Part shown: piece after piece, positions 1-8,272 of the stretch
How positions within the stretch are numbered: the stretch's first letter is position 1
Layout of the letters: every line of letters begins with the position of its first letter
NCBI GenBank assembly: GCA_029287275.1
Contig: JARFRL010000122.1
Coordinates: 1 to 13,296, forward strand
DNA: 13,296 bases
Direction of reading: 5' to 3'
Origin: Pontiella desulfatans
GTDB lineage: Bacteria > Verrucomicrobiota > Kiritimatiellia > Kiritimatiellales > Pontiellaceae
Notes under the pieces: model-generated
The model's database searches: none
Told to the model about the DNA's origin: nothing
Seen by the model: only the letters and a program-made list of their open reading frames with translations
Translations under genes and position numbers: made by a program

Positions 1-1332
1 TTTGTAGTTCGAGCGCGCGTCGCGTTCGACGCCGAGTTGCTCCGCGACGGGATCTTCCGGTCCGAGGAAGCCCATGGCCAGCAGCACGAGATCGGCTTCG
101 ATCCGCTGTTCGGTGCCTTCGACGCCCTTGGGCATCTTGCCCCCGTTTCCGTTGTCGACCCACTCGACTTCGATGGTGTGGATCGCGACGAGGTTCCCCT
201 CGGCGTCGCCCTCGAACTTGGTGGTCATGACGGAGAAGTTGCGCGGATCTTTGCCCTGCAGCTTGATGGCCTCCTGCTGACCGTAGTCGGTCTTGAGGTT
301 CGCGGGCCACTGCGGCCAGGGGTTGGAGACGCGGTTGCGGTCGGCTTCCGGCTTCGGCATGATCTCGAGCTGGGTGACTTTCTCGCAGCCATGACGGAGC
401 GAGGTGCCGACGCAGTCGGTGCCGGTGTCACCGCCGCCGATAACGATTACTTTCTTCCCCTGAGCGGAGATGTAGAGGCCGTCTTCGAGATTGCTGTCGA
501 GTAGGCTTTTAGTATTGGCGTGGAGATATTCCATCGCGAAGTGGACGCCCTTCAGGTCGCGGCCTTCCACGGGAAGGTCGCGCGGCTTGGTGGCGCCGTT
601 GGCGAGCACGACGGCGTCGAAATCGTTTTTCAGCTGTTTGGCCGAGATGTCTTTTCCAACTTCGGTGTTGGTTTTGTAGACGACGCCTTCCTGTTCGATG
701 ATGTCGACGCGGCGCTGCATGACGCCTTTGTCGAGTTTCATGTTCGGAATGCCGTAGGTCATGAGTCCGCCGATTCGATCGGCGCGTTCGAAGAGCGTCA
801 CGTTGTGTCCGGCGCGGTTGAGCTGCTGCGCGCAGGCGAGGCCGGCGGGACCGGAACCGACGATCGCGATCTTCTTGTCGGTGCGGATTTCCGGCGGCTC
901 GGGGACGACCCATCCGTTTTCAAATCCCTTGTCGATGATGGTGCGCTCGTTGTCGTGAATGGTGACGGCGGGCTCGTTGATGCCCAGCACGCAACCGGCT
1001 TCGCACGGCGCCGGGCACACGCGGCCGGTGACTTCCGGGAAATTGTTGGTGTGGTGCAGGCGATCGAGCGCCTCGCGCCAGCGGTTGCGATAGATGAGGT
1101 CGTTCCACTCGGGAATGAGGTTGTTGATCGGGCATCCGCTCGCGCCGCCTTGCATCATCTCGCCGCGGTGGCAGAACGGAACGCCGCAATCCATGCAGCG
1201 CGCGCCCTGCTCCTGGCAGGTTTGCTCGTCGCGCAGAACGTAGACCTCGTCCCAATCCTTGACGCGCTCCTCTTCGGGGCGCATCGGGTTGGTTTGTCTC
1301 ACGTATTCCAAAAATCCAGTTGGTTTTCCCAT
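1..1332 (-). CDS. gltD: Glutamate synthase (NADPH) small subunit, partial at 3' end
   Basis: This is the small (beta) subunit of bacterial glutamate synthase. It oxidises NADPH through FAD and passes electrons over 4Fe-4S clusters to the large subunit, in the cytoplasm. The ATG at 1330-1332 opens a frame of 444 codons with no stop up to the window edge; the family is usually about 470-495 residues, so only the last few tens of residues are missing. Visible cysteine ligands are C46, C49 and C54 (CMDCGVPFC), C67, and C106, C110 and C114 (CPAPCEGAC). The first dinucleotide-binding motif is GSGPAG at 159-164 and the second is GGGDTG at 299-304. LAMGFLGPEDP near the visible end is typical of the family. 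The start is fixed by AAGGAG 8 bases upstream, and the gene follows gltB by 24 bases, so the two are surely cotranscribed. Identification is firm. Confidence 0.96.
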   Translation of the reverse strand, partial: MGKPTGFLEYVRQTNPMRPEEERVKDWDEVYVLRDEQTCQEQGARCMDCGVPFCHRGEMMQGGASGCPINNLIPEWNDLIYRNRWREALDRLHHTNNFPEVTGRVCPAPCEAGCVLGINEPAVTIHDNERTIIDKGFENGWVVPEPPEIRTDKKIAIVGSGPAGLACAQQLNRAGHNVTLFERADRIGGLMTYGIPNMKLDKGVMQRRVDIIEQEGVVYKTNTEVGKDISAKQLKNDFDAVVLANGATKPRDLPVEGRDLKGVHFAMEYLHANTKSLLDSNLEDGLYISAQGKKVIVIGGGDTGTDCVGTSLRHGCEKVTQLEIMPKPEADRNRVSNPWPQWPANLKTDYGQQEAIKLQGKDPRNFSVMTTKFEGDAEGNLVAIHTIEVEWVDNGNGGKMPKGVEGTEQRIEADLVLLAMGFLGPEDPVAEQLGVERDARSNYK

Positions 1333-1356
1333 GCCTAAATCTCCTTGAATTACCGG

Positions 1357-4300
1357 TTAGCCGTTGACGGCCGCGATGTGCATGTCGAACGCCGCGTCGA
1401 TAATTTCTTCTTCCGTTTCATATTCGCCGGTCTCACGCGCGCGCTCGATGTAGGTGAGCATGTGCTTGTAGTCGGTCGGAATAACCTTCACGAACTTGGC
1501 GAGCGCGTCGTCCCAGTTTTCGAGCATGCCCGCGGCGACGGTCGAACCGGTCTTGAGCTGATGCGTTTCGATCATGGACTTGAGCTCCTCGATCTCTTTC
1601 ACCGCGTGAACCTTCTCGAGCTCGATCATTTCCATGTTGCACTTCTCGGCGAAGTCGCCTTCCGCGTCGTAGACGTAGGCGATGCCGCCGGACATGCCCG
1701 CGCCGAAGTTGCGGCCGGTCTTGCCGAGGACGACCGCCTTGCCGCCGGTCATGTATTCGCACCCATGATCGCCGATGCCCTCGACGACGACTTCCGCGCC
1801 GGAGTTGCGCACGCAGAAGCGCTCGCCCGCCACGCCGCGGATGTAGGCCTTGCCGTTGGTCGCGCCGTAGAAACAGACGTTGCCGACGAGGATGTTGTCC
1901 TCGGCGACGAAGCGCGCGGTCTTGCTCGGATAGATGGTCAGGTGACCGCCGGAGAGGCCTTTGCCGACGTAGTCGTTGGCGTCGCCTTCGAGCTCGAGCT
2001 CGACGCCCTTGCACATGAACGCGCCCATGGACTGGCCAATCGACCCGGTGAATTTGAAGTGGACGGTGCCGTCGGGCAATCCCTTGTCCTTGTAGACCTT
2101 GGTCAGCTCGTGCGAGAGGATGGTGCCGACGGCGCGGTCGGTGTTGACCACGTCGAACTCGGCCTCGACCTTCTCCGCGTTCTCCAGCGCGTTTTTCGCG
2201 GCGTCGATCAGCTTCCAATCGAGCACGCTCTCGAGCATGTGGTTTTGATTTTTGGAGTGGAAGGTTCCACCCTCTTCCGCGCCGATGGTTTCTTTGTGAA
2301 GGATCGGCGAGAGGTCGAGGTTCTTGTACTTCCAGTGGTCGACGTCGTCGCGGAATTTGAGGCACTGCGACTGACCGACCATCTCGTCGATGGTCTTGAA
2401 GCCGAGCTCCGCCATGATCTCGCGGAGTCCATCAACGAGGAACTCGAAGAAGTTGACGACGTGGTCCGGGTTTCCAGTGAACTTCTGGCGCAGTTCGCCG
2501 CGTTGGGTGGCGATGCCGACCGGGCAGGTGTTGGAGTGGCACTTGCGCATCATGATGCAGCCTTCGACCACCAGCGCCGCGCTGGCGACGCCCCATTCCT
2601 CGGCGCCGAGCAGCGTCGCGACGGCGAGGTCGCGCGAGGTTTTCATCTGCCCGTCGGCCTGCACCACGATGCGGTTGCGCAAGCGGTTGCGAACGAGCGT
2701 CTGATGGGTTTCGGAAAGTCCGAGTTCCCACGGTAGTCCGGCGTGCTTGATGGAGCTGAGCGGCGAAGCGCCCGTTCCGCCGTCGTAGCCGGCGATCAGC
2801 ACCGCGTCGGCTTTCGCCTTGCAGACGCCGGCCGCGATCGTGCCGACGCCGGTCTCGGAAACGAGCTTCACGTTGACGCGGGCGTCGCGGTTGGAGTTCT
2901 TCAGGTCGTAAATCAGCTGCGCCAAATCCTCGATCGAGTAAATGTCGTGGTGCGGCGGCGGGGAGATGAGTCCCACGCCCGGCGTGGAGTTGCGGACGCG
3001 GCCGATCCATCCGTTGACCTTGTGGCCTGGAAGGTGTCCGCCTTCGCCCGGCTTCGCGCCCTGCGCCATTTTGATCTGGAGCTCGCTGGCTTTGGAAAGA
3101 TAGTAGCTGTTCACGCCGAACCGGCCGGACGCGATCTGTTTGGTCGCGGAGCACATGTCGTCGCCGTTGGGCAGTTTTTCGTAGCGCTTGGGATCCTCGC
3201 CGCCCTCGCCCGAGTTGGAGCGCGAGCCGATGCGGTTCATCGCGATCGCGAGCGTGGTGTGGGCTTCCCAGGAAATGGAGCCGAACGACATGGCGCCGGT
3301 CGCGAAACGCTTCAGGATGTTTTCCGCGGGCTCCACCTCGTCCAACGCGATCGGCGCGCGGTCGGGACTGAATTCCATCAGGCCGCGCAGGGTGAAGGCC
3401 GCCTTGTTTTGCTCGTCGACGTTGGCGCAGTATTCCTTGTATTTGGCGTAATTGTTGTCGCGGGTGCATTCCTGCAGCAGGTTGATGACGGTCGGGCTGA
3501 ACAAGTGGCGTTCTCCGTCCTTGCGCCAATGATATTCGCCGCCCGGATCGAGCACTTTCTGCGCGCCGCCGCGGGTCGGGAAGCCCTTGCGGAGCTTCAT
3601 CAGCGTTTCCTTCGCGATGTCGTCGAGCCCGAGGCCTTGGATGCGGCTGACGGTTCCGGTGAAGTATTTGCGCACGACCTCGGAGTTGATGCCGACGATC
3701 TCGAAGATCTGCGCGCCCTGGTAGGAGGCGAGCGTCGAGATGCCCATCTTGGAAAAGATTTTCAGCAGGCCGCTGTTGACCGCTTTGATGTAGTTCTGGA
3801 TCGCCTTCTCGGAGCTGATTCCGTTGAGCAGATCGTCCTTTTCCATCTGGCGAATGGTGTCGAGCGCCATGTAGGGGTTGATGGCGGAGGCGCCGTAGCC
3901 GAGCACGGTCGCGAAGTGGTGCACCTCGCGGACGTCGCCGACTTCCATGACGATGTCGGCCTTGCCGCGCTTGCCGGCGCGGATGAGGTAGTGGTGCACC
4001 GCGGCGGCCGCCAGCACGGACGGGATCGGCGCGTGGTCGGAGTTGGTGTGGAAGTCCGACAGAATGATGATCGAGTGCCCTTCGTCGATGGCGTCCTCGG
4101 CGTAGCGGCAGACGCGGTCGAGCGTGCGCTCGAGCACGCCGGGCTCGCCGGTGGCGGGATAGACGATCTCGAGGCGCTTGGCCTGGAAGTGGTTGAGATC
4201 CAGACACAACAGGCGCGACAAGTCCTCGTTGGTCAGCACAGGCTGATCCACCGCGATGCGGCGGCAGTGCTCGGGCGACTCGGTGAGGACGTTCTTGAAG

Positions 4301-5994
4301 CCGCCGACGTAGGTGCGGAGGTCCATGACGACGCGCTCGCGAATCGGATCGATCGGCGGGTTGGTGACCTGCGCGAAGAGCTGCTTGAAGTAGTGCGAAA
4401 GCTGCGTCGGACGGTCGGACAGAACGGCGAGCGGGTTGTCGGCGCCCATGGAGCCGAGCGGTTCCTTGCCGCCGGTGGCCATCGGCGAGAGAATTTCGGT
4501 GATGTCCTCGTAGGAGAAACCGAAGGTCTGTTGGCGCTTGAAGAGCGTCTTCGCGTTCGGTTGTTTAAGCGCGTAATCCTCCGCGGGCGGAAGATCCTTG
4601 AGGTGCACCATGCTTTGGTCGAGCCAGGCCTGGTAGGGCTGGCGCGAGCAGAGATCGGCTTTCAACTCCTCGTCGGAGATGATGCGGCCTTGATTGAGAT
4701 CGGCCACGAACATCTTGCCGGGTTGCAAACGACCGCGGACCTTGACTTTGGAGTGGTCGACGTTGATGACGCCGGTCTCGGACGCCATGATCAGCGTGTC
4801 GTCGTCGGTGACGCAGTAGCGCGACGGGCGCAAGCCGTTGCGGTCGAGGGTCGCGCCGACGAGCACGCCGTCGGTGAAACAGACGGACGCGGGGCCGTCC
4901 CACGGCTCCATCATCGCGGAATAAAATTCGTAGAAGGCGCGTTTGGTTGGATCCATGTCGGGATCGTTCTGCCACGCTTCGGGAATGAGCATCATCAGCA
5001 CGTGCGGCAGCGAGCGTCCGCTGAGCACGAGCATTTCAATCGCCATGTCGAGGTTGGCGGAGTCGGACGCGGCGAGATCGCAGATCGGGAAGATCATCTC
5101 GAGTTCTTCTTTGGAGAAGGCGGTGCATTCCAACAGCACCTCGCGCGCGCGCATCCAATTGATGTTGCCCTTGTTGGTGTTGATCTCGCCGTTGTGGGCG
5201 ATGTAGCGGAAGGGCTGCGCCAGCTTCCAGGAAGGGAAGGTGTTGGTCGAGAAGCGCGAGTGCACCAGCGCGATCGCGGAGACCGCGGTTTCGTTCTGAA
5301 GATCGAGGAAGTAGCGCGGCACCTGTTCGGTGACGAGCTGCCCCTTGTAGTTGATGGTCTTGTAGGAGCAGGAAATGATGTTCAGGCCGTCCGGACCGAT
5401 GCCCGCGACGGTTTCGTTCGCGACGCGCTCGGTGTATTTGCGGAAAACGAAGAGTTTGCGGTCGAATTCGGAAACGGTCATGTCTTCCGGCTTGCCGATG
5501 AAAATCTGCTGGACGCTAGGCTCGGTTTCCATGGAGTCGCGGCCCAGATCGGAATTGTCGACCGGCACGACGCGGTAGCCCAGCAAGGGCAGCTTGAATT
5601 TCGCGAGGTTGCGCTCGACGATGTCTTTGCACTCGGCCTGCTTGATTTCGTCCTTCGGGAAGAAGGTCATGCCAACGCCGTATTCGCCGGATTTCGGCAG
5701 TTTGATGCCGATTTTAAAGCATTCTTCCATGAAGAGTTCGTGCGGGATCTGCAACAGGATGCCGGCGCCGTCGCCGGACTTGACGTCGAAACCGGTGCCG
5801 CCGCGGTGTTCCATGCAGGCGAGCATGCCCAGCGCGTCGGTGATGACGCTGTGCTTTTTGCGGCCCTTCAGATTGGCGACGAAACCAATTCCGCAGCTGC
5901 TATGCTCGAACTCGGACCGATACAGGCCTTGGCCTTCCGGCTGTCCGAACATGTTCGGCTCGTTATCCTTATAAGTGGTGGTGTTTTTGCTCAT
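1357..5994 (-). CDS. gltB: Glutamate synthase (NADPH) large subunit
   Basis: This is the large (alpha) subunit of glutamate synthase, 1545 residues, a normal full length. It hydrolyses glutamine at an N-terminal class II amidotransferase site, channels ammonia to the FMN site and reductively aminates 2-oxoglutarate. Cys34 in EHSSCGIGF is the expected catalytic N-terminal cysteine after removal of a 33-residue propeptide. The amidotransferase domain spans roughly 34-440, followed by the central domain, the FMN/2-oxoglutarate synthase domain (about 870-1230, with GYDGGTG at 1069-1075) and a C-terminal Gly-rich beta-helix (about 1300-1460, with GAGMSGGIAYVYD). The 3Fe-4S ligands are C1146, C1152 and C1157 in CIMMRKCHSNTCPVG. 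The start has GAGG 7 bases upstream. It is the first gene of gltBD. No frameshift or missing key residue was seen. Confidence 0.97.
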   Translation of the reverse strand: MSKNTTTYKDNEPNMFGQPEGQGLYRSEFEHSSCGIGFVANLKGRKKHSVITDALGMLACMEHRGGTGFDVKSGDGAGILLQIPHELFMEECFKIGIKLPKSGEYGVGMTFFPKDEIKQAECKDIVERNLAKFKLPLLGYRVVPVDNSDLGRDSMETEPSVQQIFIGKPEDMTVSEFDRKLFVFRKYTERVANETVAGIGPDGLNIISCSYKTINYKGQLVTEQVPRYFLDLQNETAVSAIALVHSRFSTNTFPSWKLAQPFRYIAHNGEINTNKGNINWMRAREVLLECTAFSKEELEMIFPICDLAASDSANLDMAIEMLVLSGRSLPHVLMMLIPEAWQNDPDMDPTKRAFYEFYSAMMEPWDGPASVCFTDGVLVGATLDRNGLRPSRYCVTDDDTLIMASETGVINVDHSKVKVRGRLQPGKMFVADLNQGRIISDEELKADLCSRQPYQAWLDQSMVHLKDLPPAEDYALKQPNAKTLFKRQQTFGFSYEDITEILSPMATGGKEPLGSMGADNPLAVLSDRPTQLSHYFKQLFAQVTNPPIDPIRERVVMDLRTYVGGFKNVLTESPEHCRRIAVDQPVLTNEDLSRLLCLDLNHFQAKRLEIVYPATGEPGVLERTLDRVCRYAEDAIDEGHSIIILSDFHTNSDHAPIPSVLAAAAVHHYLIRAGKRGKADIVMEVGDVREVHHFATVLGYGASAINPYMALDTIRQMEKDDLLNGISSEKAIQNYIKAVNSGLLKIFSKMGISTLASYQGAQIFEIVGINSEVVRKYFTGTVSRIQGLGLDDIAKETLMKLRKGFPTRGGAQKVLDPGGEYHWRKDGERHLFSPTVINLLQECTRDNNYAKYKEYCANVDEQNKAAFTLRGLMEFSPDRAPIALDEVEPAENILKRFATGAMSFGSISWEAHTTLAIAMNRIGSRSNSGEGGEDPKRYEKLPNGDDMCSATKQIASGRFGVNSYYLSKASELQIKMAQGAKPGEGGHLPGHKVNGWIGRVRNSTPGVGLISPPPHHDIYSIEDLAQLIYDLKNSNRDARVNVKLVSETGVGTIAAGVCKAKADAVLIAGYDGGTGASPLSSIKHAGLPWELGLSETHQTLVRNRLRNRIVVQADGQMKTSRDLAVATLLGAEEWGVASAALVVEGCIMMRKCHSNTCPVGIATQRGELRQKFTGNPDHVVNFFEFLVDGLREIMAELGFKTIDEMVGQSQCLKFRDDVDHWKYKNLDLSPILHKETIGAEEGGTFHSKNQNHMLESVLDWKLIDAAKNALENAEKVEAEFDVVNTDRAVGTILSHELTKVYKDKGLPDGTVHFKFTGSIGQSMGAFMCKGVELELEGDANDYVGKGLSGGHLTIYPSKTARFVAEDNILVGNVCFYGATNGKAYIRGVAGERFCVRNSGAEVVVEGIGDHGCEYMTGGKAVVLGKTGRNFGAGMSGGIAYVYDAEGDFAEKCNMEMIELEKVHAVKEIEELKSMIETHQLKTGSTVAAGMLENWDDALAKFVKVIPTDYKHMLTYIERARETGEYETEEEIIDAAFDMHIAAVNG

Positions 5995-6001
5995 ATTAAA
6001 A

Positions 6002-6060
6002 CCTCGTGTCGCTCAGATAAAATAGCGGGGTAATTTGCCTAGAGAGGCGGTTCAAGTCAA
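6002..6060 (-). promoter_or_regulatory. Candidate gltBD promoter and ribosome binding site
   Basis: On the minus strand a TTGACT element (6055-6060) lies 17 bases upstream of CAAATT, a poor -10 with 3 of 6 consensus matches. A GAGG ribosome binding site at 6002-6005 sits 7 bases before the gltB ATG. The -35 is good, the -10 is weak, and the assignment is an inference. The site lies in the 168-base gap after the thioesterase gene, where no strong terminator is visible, so readthrough from the upstream operon is also possible. Confidence 0.3.
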
Positions 6061-6162
6061 CTCAGTAACGAGTCTAAATAGGCGCTTCATACGGAATTTA
6101 AGCGATTTGGCCCCGTTCTGGCTTAGCAGGTTCCCGCTCCTTGGGATCGGCCTGAAATCAGG

Positions 6163-6576
6163 TCAGAACGTCCACCCTTTGGCGGCGAAGACCTCGGTGA
6201 AAACGTCCGGCGCGACGGGGCGGCCGGCGCGGGTTAAAACGCCCGTCACCCGCGCTTCGATGATCAGCTTCTGGTCGGATTTTCTAACGATCGCCTGATC
6301 GAAAACGAAGCGAAGCCTGCCCTGCTTGCTCATGCCGACTTTGACGACGAACACGTCGCGCGGGCGCAACGGAAACTTGTAGTCGATCTCGATCCGAGTG
6401 ACGACCGCGTCGATTCCCTCGGCGCAAAGCTCCGCGAAATCGAGCCCGACGTCGTGCAGAAACTCGTGCCGCGCGTGCTCCAAATAGTTCTGATAAACGG
6501 CGTTGTTGACGATGCCTTGCAAGTCGCACTCGTAGTCGCGCGTCATCATCTCGGTCTCGAAAACATATTCCATCAT
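6163..6576 (-). CDS. Hotdog-fold acyl-CoA thioesterase (4HBT / YbgC-FadM type)
   Basis: This is a 137-residue single hotdog domain, the normal length for YbgC/FadM-like thioesterases, which hydrolyse acyl-CoA thioesters in the cytoplasm. The signature segment RDYECDLQGIVNNAVYQNYL (13-32) matches the family pattern with Asp18 in the catalytic position, followed by EHAR. The middle and end (IEIDYKFPLRPRD, FVFDQAIVR, EARVTGVLT) are the expected hotdog strands. The substrate cannot be told from sequence. The start ATG overlaps the rsgA stop as ATGA, with AAAGG 6 bases upstream, so it is probably translationally coupled to rsgA. A second ATG follows directly. The family is clear; a more exact name (ybgC, fadM or other) is not supported. 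Confidence 0.88.
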   Translation of the reverse strand: MMEYVFETEMMTRDYECDLQGIVNNAVYQNYLEHARHEFLHDVGLDFAELCAEGIDAVVTRIEIDYKFPLRPRDVFVVKVGMSKQGRLRFVFDQAIVRKSDQKLIIEARVTGVLTRAGRPVAPDVFTEVFAAKGWTF

Positions 6577-7652
6577 CCATCGCCTTTCATCTTGCGGCTT
6601 TGACTTTGCGTGGACCGATAGAACCGGCTCAGCTTGCGGTCTTGGTCGCGCTTCTCGAGCGCGGACTGCTCGTTGAGCGCGGCCTCCCGCATCAACCGAA
6701 GGTAGTTTTTATAGCGCGCTTCCGAGAGTTCGCCGTCTTCCACCGCCGCGGCCACGGCGCATCCTTTGGTGTTGACGTGCGAACAGTCGTTGAACTTGCA
6801 CCGAGCGGAAAACTCGACGATGTCGTCGAACGTTTCGCCGATGCCTTCGTCCACGTCCAGATTGCCCAGCTCGCGCATGCCGGGGGTGTCGACCACATGC
6901 GCGCCGTTTTCCAGCGTGATCAGCTCGCGCCAGGTGGTGGAGTGCACGCCTTTGCCATCCGACTCGCGCACGGGCAGCGTGAAAAGCAGATCCTCCTCGC
7001 CCAACAGATTGTTCAGCAACGAGGTCTTGCCGACGCCGGACGTTCCGATCACGCAATAGGTCTTCTCCGGTTCGAACAAGGCCGTCACCCGCTCAATCCC
7101 TTCTTGATCGACGTTGCTGAAGGGAAACACGCGGACGCCGGGCAGGCGTTCCTCGACCTCCGCGGTTTTGACGGCGAGCTCTTCGGGCTTGAGCAGATCG
7201 GACTTGCTCAGCAGGACCACCGGCTCGATCGCGCTTTCGTTGACCATGACGAGATAACGCTCGAGCCGCTTGAGATTATAGCCCGGACCCAGCGTCTGCA
7301 TGATGAACGCGACATCGATGTTCGCGGCGATGAGCTGATGCCGCGACGTCCGTCCCGCGGATTTGCGCTTGAGCTCGGAGCGCCGATCCAACACGCGGAC
7401 GACGCGCCCGAAATCCTCGGCGTCGAAGCCCTTCACCAGCACCCAGTCCCCAACGGTGGGATAGTCGAGTTTGGATTTCGCCTGATGGCGCATTCGACCG
7501 GTCATTTTCGCGGAGCGGGTTTCTTCGCCGTCGGACACCTCGCACTCGCCTTTGTGGATGGCCGTGACGCGCGCCGCCGTCAGATCGGCTTCCGTTTCCG
7601 GATCAATCTGACGCGCGAACCAATCATCGTAGCCAAACTCTTCGAGGGTCAT
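6573..7652 (-). CDS. rsgA: Ribosome small-subunit-dependent GTPase A
   Basis: RsgA is a circularly permuted GTPase that acts in late maturation of the 30S ribosomal subunit. The protein has 359 residues, the usual size. Order of parts: N-terminal OB fold (about 20-95), G4-like SKSD at 149-152, P-loop GTSGVGKTS at 203-211, G3 DTPG at 255-258, then a zinc-binding knuckle with C285, C290, H292 and C298, and a basic C-terminal tail. The permuted G4-G1-G3 order and the Cys-Cys-His-Cys knuckle identify the family. Oddity: G4 reads SKSD instead of the usual N/TKxD. The start has AAGGA 9 bases upstream. It overlaps the thioesterase gene by 4 bases; coupling of the two is positional only, with no known functional link. 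Confidence 0.94.
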   Translation of the reverse strand: MTLEEFGYDDWFARQIDPETEADLTAARVTAIHKGECEVSDGEETRSAKMTGRMRHQAKSKLDYPTVGDWVLVKGFDAEDFGRVVRVLDRRSELKRKSAGRTSRHQLIAANIDVAFIMQTLGPGYNLKRLERYLVMVNESAIEPVVLLSKSDLLKPEELAVKTAEVEERLPGVRVFPFSNVDQEGIERVTALFEPEKTYCVIGTSGVGKTSLLNNLLGEEDLLFTLPVRESDGKGVHSTTWRELITLENGAHVVDTPGMRELGNLDVDEGIGETFDDIVEFSARCKFNDCSHVNTKGCAVAAAVEDGELSEARYKNYLRLMREAALNEQSALEKRDQDRKLSRFYRSTQSQSRKMKGDG

Positions 7653-7692
7653 AAACCGCGTTCCTTATCCATGATGGGCAATCAATAGCATG

Positions 7693-7707
7693 TTCCGCGG
7701 CGCGGAA
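7693..7707. other. Short inverted repeat in the rsgA leader
   Basis: TTCCGC and GCGGAA, separated by GGC, form a perfect 6-bp hairpin 41-55 bases upstream of the rsgA start. No T-run follows on either strand, so it is a poor intrinsic terminator. It may be a leader structure or chance. Nothing else stands out in the 149-base gap 7653-7801. Confidence 0.25.
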
Positions 7708-7801
7708 GAAACGGGAAAGTAAGCGATTTAAGGGCGTGGACCTCCATCGGCGCCCCGAACACCGCGGTTTCGAAAGTCGGTCCTCATCGACGGAAATGAG
7801 T

Positions 7802-8035
7802 TCAGGCGCCTAAGCGCGGGGCCAGCTCCACGATCACGTCCTCGCCATAATAGGCCTTCGCTTTGCGTTCCAGACGCTCCAGCACTTCGTCAACGGTATC
7901 CCCCGCCTCCGGCTCGATGCCGGGGAGGTCGCCCTTGAAGTGCTTCGACTCATCCTGACGGATATGGCCCTCTGACAACTGCATCCCGTCGATTGGGCGG
8001 ACGATGACTTCCTCTTCTATGGAAAACCATCTCAT
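7802..8035 (-). CDS. Small acidic hypothetical protein, weakly HicB-like
   Basis: This gene encodes 77 residues that I do not recognise with certainty. The start is the ATG at 8033-8035, because GAGGA lies 8 bases upstream; a GTG at 8048-8050 extends the frame by five residues but falls close to the expected transcription start. The protein is acidic, with no signal peptide or membrane span. The middle segment DLPGIEPEAGDTVDEVLERL, followed by a helix ending AKAYYGED, recalls the DLPG...GDT..EA pattern of HicB-like (UPF0150/DUF1902-type) antitoxin folds. That is a pattern match by eye, and no HicA-like partner is adjacent. It has its own promoter and lies 149 bases upstream of rsgA on the same strand. 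That it is a gene is likely; its function is unknown. Confidence 0.62.
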   Translation of the reverse strand: MRWFSIEEEVIVRPIDGMQLSEGHIRQDESKHFKGDLPGIEPEAGDTVDEVLERLERKAKAYYGEDVIVELAPRLGA

Positions 8036-8043
8036 AACCCTCT

Positions 8044-8086
8044 TCCTCACAAACAGCTATATAAACCCGCGCGTCCGAATCGGCAA
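8044..8086 (-). promoter_or_regulatory. Promoter and ribosome binding site of the 77-residue gene
   Basis: On the minus strand TTGCCG (8081-8086) and TATATA (8058-8063) are separated by exactly 17 bases, each with 4 of 6 consensus matches. Transcription would start near 8051. GAGGA at 8044-8048 is 8 bases from the ATG at 8035 and decides that start over the upstream GTG. Confidence 0.5.
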
Positions 8087-8193
8087 CACTTTTCACGCGT
8101 TTTGGTTGGATAAATTTATGAGAATCCCGCTTTTTACGGGGAATTGGTCCTCTCTGTTTGCGTGAAACACGGGTATGCCCCTTTCCAATAAGC

Positions 8194-8221
8194 TTGTTTT
8201 CCAACGGAGCCGATTTATCAT
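8194..8221 (+). promoter_or_regulatory. Candidate promoter of the secretin-like gene
   Basis: TTGTTT (8194-8199) and TATCAT (8216-8221) are 16 bases apart on the plus strand. The -10 matches consensus at 5 of 6 positions and the -35 at 3 of 6. A small hairpin, TCAAG-CTTA-CTTGA (8224-8237), lies just downstream in the expected leader. The rest of the 237-base divergent space 8036-8272 is less GC-rich and contains a CCCG-CGGG 4-bp stem at 8127-8141. Confidence 0.35.
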
Positions 8222-8272
8222 GATCAAGCTTACTTGAACTTTAAGACGGAATTTTTAAAAAAACGACACATC

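Noticed and set aside
520..1338. A 272-codon open frame on the plus strand, antisense to gltD
   Set aside because: It is a mirror of the conserved gltD reading frame and shows no recognisable protein features.
2743..6033. A 1096-codon open frame on the plus strand, antisense to gltB, and another at 1345-2736
   Set aside because: Both run opposite to a clearly functional gltB. Their composition (rich in Val, Asp, Ala, Arg, His) is what strong GC third-position bias produces on the opposite strand; no domain or ribosome binding site was seen.
6151..6162. CCTGA-AA-TCAGG palindrome right after the thioesterase stop
   Set aside because: The stem has only 5 bp with a 2-base loop and no T-run; too weak to call a terminator or operator.
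7649..7672. A seven-codon upstream frame whose TGA overlaps the rsgA ATG
   Set aside because: It contains the rsgA ribosome binding site itself and is short enough to be chance; no ribosome binding site of its own.
6600..7688. A 362-codon plus-strand frame antisense to rsgA
   Set aside because: It is a codon-bias shadow of rsgA with no protein features of its own.
7950..8204. An 84-codon minus-strand frame as a possible hicA partner
   Set aside because: It needs a TTG start, has no Shine-Dalgarno, overlaps the promoter and the start of the 77-residue gene, and shows only a vague SHKF resemblance to HicA.
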